Under the pieces are notes generated by a model. That model saw nothing but the letters and a program-made list of their open reading frames with translations, had not been told where the DNA came from and ran no database searches. From Takakia lepidozioides (Eukaryota; Streptophyta; Takakiopsida; Takakiales; Takakiaceae), in contig CM060731.1 in the NCBI GenBank assembly GCA_030704615.1, forward strand, positions 16,058,001-16,122,000: a DNA stretch of 64,000 nucleotides, given 5' to 3'. A program made the translations under genes and the position numbers. Shown piece by piece: positions 54,401 to 64,000 of this stretch (within the stretch, counting starts at the first letter, position 1; each line of letters begins with the position of its first letter).

Positions 54401-57208
54401 TCTTTGTAGGCTTCCAAGGACTGAAGAACTTAGATCAAAGATTGGCAGACTACAGCAAAGAGCAGCAGGTGTCCACATTCAGTTGACCCATTGTTACGGA
54501 GGAGAATATGTATTATGTCCCATAAATTCTGAAGTGTAGTAGTTGCAGTCGTATTTCCAATTACGTTGTATGACCTGCCCATCAGAGCTCAGATTAGTGT
54601 CTAATACGATGTACCGTCTGTTCAATAGGCTATATAAGCAAGTTGATCTTACAGCAACTTCAATCAGTTTCCTCTGTTGAAAACAATTTTTGTTGCTCAC
54701 AGGGAGCAGGACCAGAAAGGGATACAGGTGTGGGACTTCTGTGATGAGGGCTCAGTGGCAGCTGCGTCTGCCATGTTGGAGAATTTCAAGGTGATTGAAA
54801 GTGGGAAAACATGTTCACAGTACATCAGCAGACAATCTACAAGTGGCTCCAGGGGGCACTATTCCCTACCTGTTCATTTCAGCAGAACTGTCAGGGCTCA
54901 GTTTTGGCAGGATGGTCTAAACTTATCTGATTGCATTGATGGTGGTTCAATGTCTTATCAGAGAGAGTTTGGGGTTGCAAAAGCAGAGACTGGTTTCTAT
55001 CCTTCGCATACTGAAGACAAATGGGAGTCATTAGAGGAAGATGTATTACTTGCTCTACACGCGGCTGCCAACTGCTCTGATTCTCGCCGAAGGACTCCCC
55101 TACACGTGGCAGCAGCCCGTGGGGATGTCCCCATGGTAGCAGGCTTGCTTGCAATTGGTGCTGCTGCAAAGGGGACGAAAGATTCTGCAGGTGCAACAGC
55201 TTTATTTGTGGCAGCTGAGTGTGGCCACGCACACATCTGCGAACTACTGCTAAGAGAGGGTGCTGAAGTATTGGCCAGCAACAGGGCAGGAGAGACTCCA
55301 CTCTACATTGCGGCTCTAAGGGGTCACTCAGCATCTGTAGGGGTTATGCTGACCCACTGCCATGAGCGCGGGCTGAATTGGCAGGATGCTGATATCTATG
55401 GTATGCCCCTTTTACCCCACATCGTACCTTCTTTTCGGGGTCACAATGTTTCGAAAAGCTGGGCAAAACTGGTTTCCTATCCTATTCCAGGACTTCCATG
55501 CCCGTGCCTTCCGGTCAGCCATCGCAGCAGGGTGACCCCCACCCATGTCTGGGAGCCGACCGGTGGACACCTGCACGGGAGCCAGGTGGGATCCCTGCCT
55601 TTTAACCCTGTTCCTGTATTGCAGTTGGGAGATTGGTGGTCGTAAGTTCATGTATTTTGCATGGAACTAAGGCTCTTCACCCGTCAAATCTTGAATCTGG
55701 CGACCTTATGTGTTTGCTCCGAAGAAGAAAAGATTCTGCTAGAAATGATGTACTGTGTTGTTCATCATCCATGTTAGAGCCCCATGTCCATCTACAAAAC
55801 TTGGGGCTGCCAGTTTTATGTGGTTCCGCTCTCATGCACTAGTATGTGAGCATGGAAGCTCCCACATGTAGAGTGTCCAAGCTTGCTGGCCTCACACCCC
55901 AATCCTCTACACTTCCATGGCCATGATTCTTTGCAGCTTTCTCCTGCCATGATTGCCTTGGGGCTTGTCCTCAAATCATGCCACCTGTTCAATCCATCAA
56001 TCTTCTTTGGTGGATGAGTAGTGTGTGGACCAAATTTAGACCCGCTAGCAGCGCGGCTGGCAGCCCCATTCATGCCTGAAAATACGCCACCAAGTCCTTC
56101 ATCAGTGCAGCAATGTTCCAAACTGTAAACCATATTGAGGTGAGTAACAAGGTGATTGGCGGATGAAACAGGTGATGGATGGACCCCTCTCATGGCAGCC
56201 GCTGTTGCAGATCGGCAAGATGTGGGAAAGGTGTTGCTCTGGGCTGCAGGAGCTGACTTGGGCATGGGGCCTTCCCACACGAACGAGCCTGTAGGTGACA
56301 AGAGGACTGACACTTTTCAAGAAGAGAGTGACAAGCTCAACGGCTCACATTTGTCAATGAGGAGAAATGACACAGGCAAGGAAGGGCTGGAAGGTACTAC
56401 CTGTGCACCCACCCACTTGAAGAGTAATTCCAGAAAGATTTCTAGTAAGAGTGGTAGAGAAGGGAAGTTGGCCCTCGCTATGCGGCCTCCACCTCAGCTG
56501 CTCGATGCGCAAAACCGCTATGGGCAGACTGCGCTTCATATAGCAGCTCGAAGAGCATCAGTATGGTTTGTTGTGAACCTCCTGAGATCAGGAGCTTCCT
56601 TGGAGGTGAGAGATGCATATGGCATGTGTGCTGTCGACGTTGCAATCCGCCAAAACCACACTGTTATTATTGACATCTTGAAACAGTGGGAGTCCTTTCA
56701 ACAGAAAAGGGTCGATGGCCCTTCTGCTGCGGCAGCCCGGCTGTCTCCAGCTGCATTGGACAAACCTGCTCCTGATATGGTAAAACGGTCCTCGAAATCG
56801 AAAGTAGTGTGGGTACCGAAGTCTGCCTCTCCCGAATCTGCAAATGCACTAACAGACCAACCACGCTTTCCTCCATCCTCAGATATTATTCAGGATCCAA
56901 GCTGCATTAGTCCTGGTTTCTGTACCACCGTGAGGGAGGATTCGGAATGTTGTCTGAAGGGCACCTTGGCTGGAATCGAAGGGTTATGGTCCAAGATTTC
57001 AAGCGGACATGCAGTCAGTGCAGGACATGGGTTAGGTATTTCGGACAGGAACAGCGTTGTTGAAAATAATATCTTAGGACTAATACAAGAAGCACGGTTG
57101 AAGGGTGACAGTAGAGAGGCTCATGGAGGCAACAAGCATTATTGGAGAGGGAGGGGAACACGCCGGCGCGTCTTTCCTGATAGTCGTGTTATTTCATCTA
57201 ACCCTTGA
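51470..57208 (+). CDS. F-box / leucine-rich repeat / ankyrin repeat protein, 915 aa
   Basis: Likely substrate receptor of an SCF ubiquitin ligase: the F-box would bind SKP1 and the repeats would bind targets. Exons: 51470-51759, 52522-52701, 53008-53353, 54009-54205, 54703-55400, 56172-57208 (stop); phases agree at every join and the total is 2748 bases. F-box at about residues 32-76 (ITDLPVVVLGSILARIEDP, VLCACRLFWAL). Cysteine-containing LRRs at about 115-340 (ELDLAGCPIMDDD, CLERLILDGC, RALSLQRCYRLG, GLRVLALHNCGSLG). Ankyrin repeats at about 465-600 (TPLHVAAARGDVPMVAGLL, ALFVAAECGHAHICELLL, TPLYIAALRGH, WTPLMAAAVADRQDV) and again at 686-742 (YGQTALHIAARRASVWFVVN). The final 170 residues look disordered. 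The first ATG after stops was taken as start. I do not know a named orthologue with this domain order. Confidence 0.88.
53361..53428. repeat. CT then CA microsatellite
   Basis: (CT)n at 53361-53388 runs into (CA)n to about 53428, starting 8 bases after the donor of the third exon of the F-box gene. Simple sequence, likely polymorphic. Confidence 0.9.
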
Positions 57209-58600
57209 TTAGAATTTATCATCCCCCTTCCATGATGAACCCCAAAAGGGTTGTAGATGTGTTTTGTTACTCCCGGGAAGCAGCATTCCAGGAGATTTGT
57301 ATTGTGCACAGGGGATGTGACCAGAATCAATTTGGGAATGGATGTTGTTTGGGCAAAAATCAAATTGCCAGCGGCCACTGCTTGCTTGACTTGCGTCATT
57401 TACAGTTATATTCAAACATTCGATATGTACTTGGAAGTTGTTCATTTGCTGGAGTGCTTTGATGTCAGTTGGCCTGAGGGTTTACCTATTTTCTGGAGCT
57501 CATATCTTTCTTATGGTAAAAGTGAGGCACTGATGTGGTAAAGACTTTTGGATGAAGGAGGTAAAGTTTTTCAAGATCGGGGACCCAAACATTTATATCA
57601 ACATTTTGACTATTCGATCATCTTGAGGCACAGGAAGAACAGAAATTCCAAAGTCTGAAGTCCATCTTAGCTTTGAACTCCTTAGTTGCAAGTGCAAGTA
57701 GTCTTCTTAGCTCTTGCTCCCTGCTGGAGAGCCTTGTCATGCTTAGCTGGTCAACTTTTTGTTTCCAGCATATCCCTGTATCTGCTCTTTACCCTTTTTT
57801 CCCGTTCTTTAGTGTCTGTTCTGCTTTAGTTTCCCACTTACGTGTGGGGTCACTGCACGACCCTGGGGTGGACATAGTTCTGCACGCCTCATGGTACCTA
57901 ACAATGGAAACTGTCCTTGTTTTTAAAATGCAATTTCAGTGCTTCTCCTCCAGTTGCTACCCATCATAGATTTCACCAATTTTTTTTGTTAATGTTTTTG
58001 GAAAACTGAAGCCAATTCCATGAAAAAGAGGGATTTTGTTTTCATTGAAACATCCACTGCCAATAGTGGCTCAGTAGCCTGTTAGGGCCTGTAGTACGAG
58101 GCCCTCTTACCATTGGGTTTACAGCCACATAAGTGTAGGAAGAAAGAAAGTTTACTACTCCCAAAGGAAGCCTTCCATAGTATGAAGATGTACATTATAA
58201 GGCACCAAAAACACCCAACCACTTGGCTTCCTACTCCAGTGCCACATAGGTGTATATTGGATGTCACCCATTATAACCGACCAAGGTATGAAAGGGGAGT
58301 CATTGGATCACACAAATAGCGTGTGGGTACTTTGGAGGATTTTTCTGAGTCCTTGTGTGGGAGATGTTTCTACGGTTATGACCATTAAAGATGTCTATTT
58401 TAGAAGGCACTGGCTCTTCGAGGTGGAGGTTGGGTGATTTTGCTTTGTCTCTGCATGACCTAGGTTATCTAGGGTTCCAAAGAGTCCACCTTCCAATGCA
58501 AGGCAATAATCCTTCAGGATGAAGAGACACTATAATTTATGCTTCTTTCCTTTAGCTAGCTTGTTCATTCCTCACAACAACCTACCCAAATAGCAACCAC
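57209..58600. other. 3' flank of the F-box gene
   Basis: Should include the 3' untranslated region. Open stretches at 57257-57541 and 58113-58319 are short and unlike any family I know. No repeat structure noticed. Confidence 0.4.
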
Positions 58601-59350
58601 CCTATTCCTACAAACCATCCAGGAGTCTTTACATTGGCTACATTTGATCCATAAACAGTTTTCTATAATTCTCCCCCACCTTTGCCGCTGTACATGACAT
58701 ACCCTGAACCATCACTAAATAGCTAACCTCATGTGCGTCCATCATTCAAATGATCCACATATGCCCACCACATTCTTTATAACAGTTACATGAAATAATA
58801 CAATGTCTAAATGGATCTACAGCCACTGTTTATGCACCACCCCTCATTCTCCCTCACTACCCTAGAGTCAGCCCAGACAAGCCTTGTAAGACAGCTCTCA
58901 AAAAGACCACTTTGAGCTGCATCTCACCCATTATATATATTATCAAGTCCAATCACTCTTATAAATTTAACCCACTACAATCCACCTATACAGATGGATC
59001 CCTAAAAGACACACATGTACTTAGGTTATGGCACCTATACAACACTGCGCCTTGCAATCCCTCCTACACCAAACCCCCGCCACCTATTATATTTTTACAG
59101 ATAGCTTAGTTTCTCTATACTTACTCATAAACCACAACCAAAAACCCTCTTCACAAACACCGTCCTCGGACTTCAATCTCATAATAGCAACCGTTCGTAT
59201 TATATCCTATACATAAAGTCGTTCCCATATCGATATCACAAGCACTGACATAGCAGATCAACTTGGAGCCATACAACCCATTACACATCCCTCAAACGCC
59301 CCAATCCATACAACGCACACTCACCTTTTCTGGCTATCATCTACTAAAAG
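58600..59350 (+). mobile_element. LINE relic with RNase H domain
   Basis: Broken plus-strand coding sequence resembling the RNase H domain after reverse transcriptase in some plant LINEs: YTDGSLKDTHV near 58990 (first catalytic Asp), IFTDSLVSLYLLI near 59100 (second Asp) and RSHIDITSTDIADQLGAI near 59220-59275 (the HIDI..N/D.IADQLA motif). Frame shifts separate the three, so it is dead. It may be the body of the LINE family whose 3' tails litter the CFAP57 introns, but no shared end is present to prove this. Confidence 0.65.
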
Positions 59351-60293
59351 CTAGACTCCAGCTCTCATCCTCAATAAACAAATAATTGAAAGTAATTGAA
59401 AAACTGAAAGTGGATAGCTAGTCACGTTGTAGGTCAGTTCCTGGTTCACAGTGAGCCCAACCCTGAAAGGGGCAGTACCTGCAATTCTTATTTACGCTAA
59501 CTTGTTGTTATATTTATGTATATACACGCTTCCTTTAGGGGTCCTCTTTCTTTCTTGCTTGCATTGGCAAGAATTAACTTTCTTTCATTCATCTTTTCAC
59601 CCTCACCTGAAAATGTTGGAACTCGTGTCTTGCAATTGACAATATTAGTGCCAGGACCATCCAGAGCTCTGTACATGTGAGATACTAAGGAAATGAGAAC
59701 CTCTAACAAAATCACAAGATTCCAAAGGTGGAACATCCGAGAGACATCCGAGGCTTGTCTCTAAGCAAAGATCTGTCAGAAATGAAACAGAGGGAGAAAA
59801 AGCTTTAGTAATCTCCTCTATAATGTCAACAATTCTAAGGAATGAAGGATTACAGTAGAATCCTGGATCAATTTACATTAAAGGTGTTGCTTATGTACTT
59901 GCCACTTGAGCTAAAGAGCACAAGCTTAACTCATTAAGCCTCTGAATGATCAGCTATCTGCGGGAAGGTTAAAGAAAATTGTTTGTTAGATGGTCTCTGT
60001 TGCCTGCCGTGTCTGTGAAAAGATCCTGGCACAATATACATGCCACAATATACATGCCGTTGCTTTTTCAATGAGAATTTGTAATGCATTGATCTAGTCT
60101 CATCTGATATGCCAAATAACCTTCAGGTGGTCGTATCCATCTCTACAAGAAAGCTGACCCACTGTAATTCTGTCACATGGATAGAAGGTGAAAGTCGATG
60201 AGCAATAGTAGCCCTGGTGATTACAAAGTTGGGCCCATTAGAAGATCAATAGTAACCATCAGACTTTTCTGGATTTTTTGGATGCTAATTTTG
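59351..60293. other. Spacer downstream of the cyclophilin gene
   Basis: Nothing recognised other than the presumed cyclophilin 3' untranslated sequence on the minus strand. Confidence 0.4.
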
Positions 60294-62770
60294 TCACAGT
60301 TGACCACAATCAGAGATGATGACAGGGACAGTGGGTGCCTCATCCTCAGTCAAAGTGACATTGTTAATGCGGTCCATCACCACCATGCCATCTACCACCT
60401 CACCAAATACCACATACACTCCATTCAGCTCTGCCACAATGTCCACTGTGACAAAAAATTGAGACCCGTTTTGATCAGGGCCTATGCTTGCCATGGCCAG
60501 CAGTCCTTTCTGCACACATACAACGTACAGCATTACAAACACTCTCGGCAAATTTCCATCCCTGGTAGATCCTTCTTTAGGACCTCCAAAAGACGGGAAT
60601 GGAACCTGATGATAACATACCAGTGAGTCTGACAACATCTAAAAAGTGATGCAACACGCAATTACCTTCAAAAAAATATCAATGCAGACATTTACTTTAC
60701 AAGACGTCTGACTGAGGCTCTTTGAAGAGAACCAGTGTACATTACTCAGAGAGAAACTATGACTTGGCGTGGCTTGTGATGGAGTGTTACTGAGTATCTG
60801 CAATCCCATGTTCAAGCTTCACTAAGTGGGCAATGCGGATGTCCAGCATTAGTTCTCCTTTTTGGCTCAATATAACATATCCAAAAAGAGGCAAGGTTAC
60901 GTCAATAGTGCTCACCTTGTTAAATGTGTCATTGCGCCTTTCGTGCTCAAACCCACCCCCATAAATTGACTCTATCTCTCCTTCCACCCCTTTACCCCCT
61001 GCACACAACAAGAGTGCACTCAGTTGTATAAAGAAAAAAAACCATGTAAGGATGTTGTAGCCTTTTCACCAGTCAAGCTGGCAGTTTGTCTTGATAGAAC
61101 TCCATTCTCCGAAAGCCGAAAGAAATAGTATATAAGTTTAGCAGAGTCCTCCAGCAATACCAGATTGCCAGACTCTAGCTGGAAACTAGATGGAGAGCTT
61201 CTGTTGTAGTGACAATCTACATGTCAGCTGATTTGAGGACAGTTAACAATGTTGGGGAATCGTGGCATAATTGAGCGAGCTTGTTCATTCAACTTATGTC
61301 AGAATCAGCTAATTTTCGTCATGAAATGTCCATAATAGAAGACTGGAAAACTTTTTGGTTTGATGGATCGTTGGATTTTATTCCTGACTAAACACCTTGA
61401 GTTGTCTCTAAGACTAAGACTGAGAATTCAGGAACATAGACGCACTCAAAATGTCACCACCCTGCACAAGCATATTGTGGACAACGCGATGGAATGAAGT
61501 CCCCTTGTAGTGAAGCCGTGTTCCTTTTTTTGACACACCTCTCTGTCCCGTTGCCAGTGATCTAAAGTTTTCCACAGCCTTTGGTGCCTGTACAGCGCAG
61601 TTCCCCAAAACAAAAGTTAGTAAAGCAGAAACTACAGAAGTGGAATCAAGTACTGAAGACCATTATACTTTTACTTCCACCCCAAGCCAAGCGCATTCAC
61701 AGAGTATCCCAAAACACGGCCATGCCCACACAAGAAACGTTTACACCAGCATGATTTGGAGTGAAGCTTTGGTAGAGGCACACTATCCGTCACTCTACTA
61801 CGAAGAATACACTTGAAAAGTGTTGTGGCGGAATCCACTCAATCGACAGGGGGATTGCCCTCTGATGGTATAGGTCCTAGTGACTCCTAGAGCTGTGCAG
61901 CAGCAGAATTGTGCTGATTGTTTGCGGCAATAAGGCAGTAGATAGTTGGATGAGTGAAGCGCCTAAAGCAAGATTAACACACTGCACCCCTCTGCCATCA
62001 TTAAAACCTACGCTCAGACAAATGCAATCTCACAGATAATTCAGAAATGCGTATAACGCGATCACCTGGCAATTCCAGCTTAGAGAACAATCCCAGCGAC
62101 TACAGAGACTTGGGTCTTGGGAACTTTCGAAAGTTGTGGCATCGCTGATAGGCAGACATCTCTAATTTGGCTGAGTACGTTCTGGCAGTGGCAAGACATT
62201 GATACATCGTTACCCAATTTCAAACCTGCTAAGACACAACTACAGCTGACTGAAAGGGGATTCTTTACCCCTTGTATATAGACTATTCAGGTCTATCGTC
62301 GCTACGTGATGACAACTTGCTTCCGAGAATGCAATCATCAGTTTACCTCTTTTATCTGACGTTCAATGCAGGTGTTCCCTCCTCTCATCTAACTAAAAAT
62401 CCAGGTAATCGGTATGCCAACCATGCAACGCCCCACATGACGTTATCGCCCAAACCAAAAATCTGAGCTCTTTAAACTACATTCTGCCCCAAGTCAGAGC
62501 GCCCACCTTCTTTTCATAAAGCAGAAAGACGACGCGACCGGCAGGCTTCGAGTCCAAAGTAATATCGAAATACACACAAAGGTGGCTCACACACGCCTTC
62601 ACCTGAGGAAACCTCTTCTCAAAACGCTGTTTGATAACCCGCACTGGATCCCTGCGTGCAGCTGTCATGCCAACGACATGACCATAGCTGATCATCTGGA
62701 ACAGCGCAATGACAGCCAGCAATGCTCCCATTGCAAACAAAAGATTGCGCTTTTCCTTCGTTAGCGCCAT
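60294..62770 (-). CDS. Membrane-anchored divergent cyclophilin (PPIase-like), 234 aa
   Basis: Cyclophilins isomerise peptidyl-prolyl bonds; an N-terminal anchor suggests this one works in the secretory pathway or another membrane compartment. Exons: 62770-62507, 61587-61446, 60998-60916, 60509-60294; phases agree, 705 bases. The ATG at 62770 is the first and is followed by MALTKEKRNLLFAMGALLAV, a short cytosolic head and one transmembrane segment (about 9-28). The cyclophilin domain begins near residue 70 (VYFDITLDSKPAGRVVF), then APKAVENFRSLATGQRG, LHYKGTSFHRVVHNMLVQGG, GLLAMASIGPDQNGSQFF, and ends SDCGQL. Against cyclophilin A the catalytic Arg55, Gln63 and Phe113 equivalents are kept, while Phe60, Met61, Trp121 and His126 appear as Met, Leu, Glu and Tyr, so activity and cyclosporin binding may be weak. 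Confidence 0.9.
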
Positions 62771-64000
62771 CCTATCCTCGCCCACCCCCGTCCCCTACTC
62801 CGCATATTCCCCCACCCACTCGACCTCCTCCAGATTGTGAGATGAGCTCTCTGTGGAGGCAGAGTTATGTCGCTCTCTGCACGTTCTCGTCGTCGTCACT
62901 CTCGTGTACTACTCGCACGTAGCTCTGGCTCCCTTTAGGGCATGCATGGATGACTTCATTGTAGATGAACCACTCCCTACTCCCTACAGGGAGTACTTTC
63001 TATAGTGGGTTGTAGAATGTCCCGACTACTATAAACCCTCAAGCCTCTACTTCCTTGGGACTCAAAGTTTCCAGGTAAGTAGTTATCTCTCACACTCTTC
63101 ACCCAACTAAGGAACCATCTATATTGAATTTTCTCCTGACATGGACCCCCTATTTCCATCTGTCCCTGTTTTGTAACACCTGCACTGTCTCAATGATACA
63201 GAGCTATGGTGGAAGATGAACCATAGGTACGTAATTGGGAGAAGGAGCTGCTGAAGTGGCTGCTGAAGTGGCTGGAACCATTTATCATCTGATTCTATTG
63301 AAGTTTCGCCCTGAAGATGGTCCTTTTGAGGGTGTGAAGAGGCTGTGAAACTTAGTAGGACTCACAAGGTACAGTGTTGACACAATGTCGGACCCTGTTT
63401 TGTAACATCTGAGTGCCCAAATGAAAAAGAGCTACAGTGGAAGATGAGCCAACGAAGGACCTCCAAACACAGTTCTAACTGAGAGGGGACCTCGCTGGAT
63501 GGCGTTGCCCATGATGTTGCATGCATGAGATTTTGGGACTCATGAGGATTCTGCATTTGCTCAAGTCTCATTGTTCAAATCTCGTAAAGTCGCGGGCAAC
63601 TCTCACTCAGGATTCGCACTCTGTCTACTACTACAGCGAGGTTTTGAAATTAATTCATTCTCGCTCGAATATGAACAACATACTTACGAGCTGTACAGGC
63701 TGAACCGTGTGCACACACTCAAAACTTACAATTGAGGAGGAACACGGAGCCTATACTTCCAATTGTTAAGCTTGCGAACTTCTGTTAATATTTCAGTTAG
63801 ACTTGTACATAAAATGTCACAGATTACTTTGAAGCCTGAAGTCCTCGGCCAATGCTAGATCAACTGGTATCAGATTACCTATACGCCATTTACAACATGT
63901 TTTCCGTTTCGAAAGTTCATTGGAGGAGCAGAGCCAACCATTTAGTCATAGCTGGGCACTATGTAAACTCGAGTTGGCAACTTACGCCAGCAGATCGCTA
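62771..64000. other. Upstream flank of the cyclophilin gene
   Basis: Contains the presumed cyclophilin promoter. A diverged pair of segments around CCCTGTTTTGTAACAxCTG and GAGCTAxxGTGGAAGATGA occurs at 63168-63225 and 63394-63450. No gene or RNA recognised. Confidence 0.45.

Overview
The window looks like nuclear DNA of a seed-free land plant, most probably a fern. Four things point that way: a CFAP57-type ciliary gene (plants with swimming sperm keep these), an intronless PLS-DYW pentatricopeptide repeat gene of the RNA-editing type, plant-type cytosolic phosphoglucose isomerase exons, and long introns and spacers full of LINE and hAT debris. The species cannot be fixed from sequence alone. 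All multi-exon models were built by hand from splice sites, reading phase and remembered family sequences. Exon joins should therefore be read as proposals, although phases agree almost everywhere.

Layout, left to right. 1-2.2 kb (-): 3' part of a TMEM147-like ER membrane protein gene that runs off the left edge. 2.2-7.5 kb: spacer with two non-autonomous hAT elements with perfect 8-bp target duplications, a possible tRNA-derived SINE, degenerate repeats and LINE 3' tails. 12.3-31.6 kb (+): CFAP57 homologue (WD40 plus coiled coil), at least 19 coding exons, with introns carrying many 5'-truncated LINE ends; its first exons were not found. 32.5-33.4 kb (+): partial model of a gene with a PDF-like motif (OSB family, organellar ssDNA binding). 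33.66-36.48 kb (+): single-exon 939-aa PLS-DYW protein. 38.4-44.5 kb (-): cytosolic glucose-6-phosphate isomerase, 22 resolved exons, 556 codons. 46.0-47.4 kb: a 1.36-kb hAT element of a second family. 47.6-48.35 kb: a retroposed transcript with poly(A) and target duplication. 49.1-50.4 kb: 104-bp tandem array changing into a 197-bp higher-order array with inverted halves. 51.5-57.2 kb (+): a six-exon gene for a 915-aa F-box/LRR/ankyrin protein. 58.6-59.35 kb: LINE RNase H relic. 60.3-62.8 kb (-): four-exon membrane-anchored divergent cyclophilin.

The genes form no operon-like system; they are separate housekeeping, organelle and ciliary genes. The PDF-motif gene and the PPR gene are adjacent, same-strand and both belong to families that act on organellar nucleic acids, which may be coincidence. 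The most unusual items are the F-box/LRR/ankyrin fusion, the inverted higher-order tandem array, the retroposed transcript, the exact 303-bp periodicity of the PPR gene, and the clustering of LINE tails just upstream of CFAP57 acceptors.
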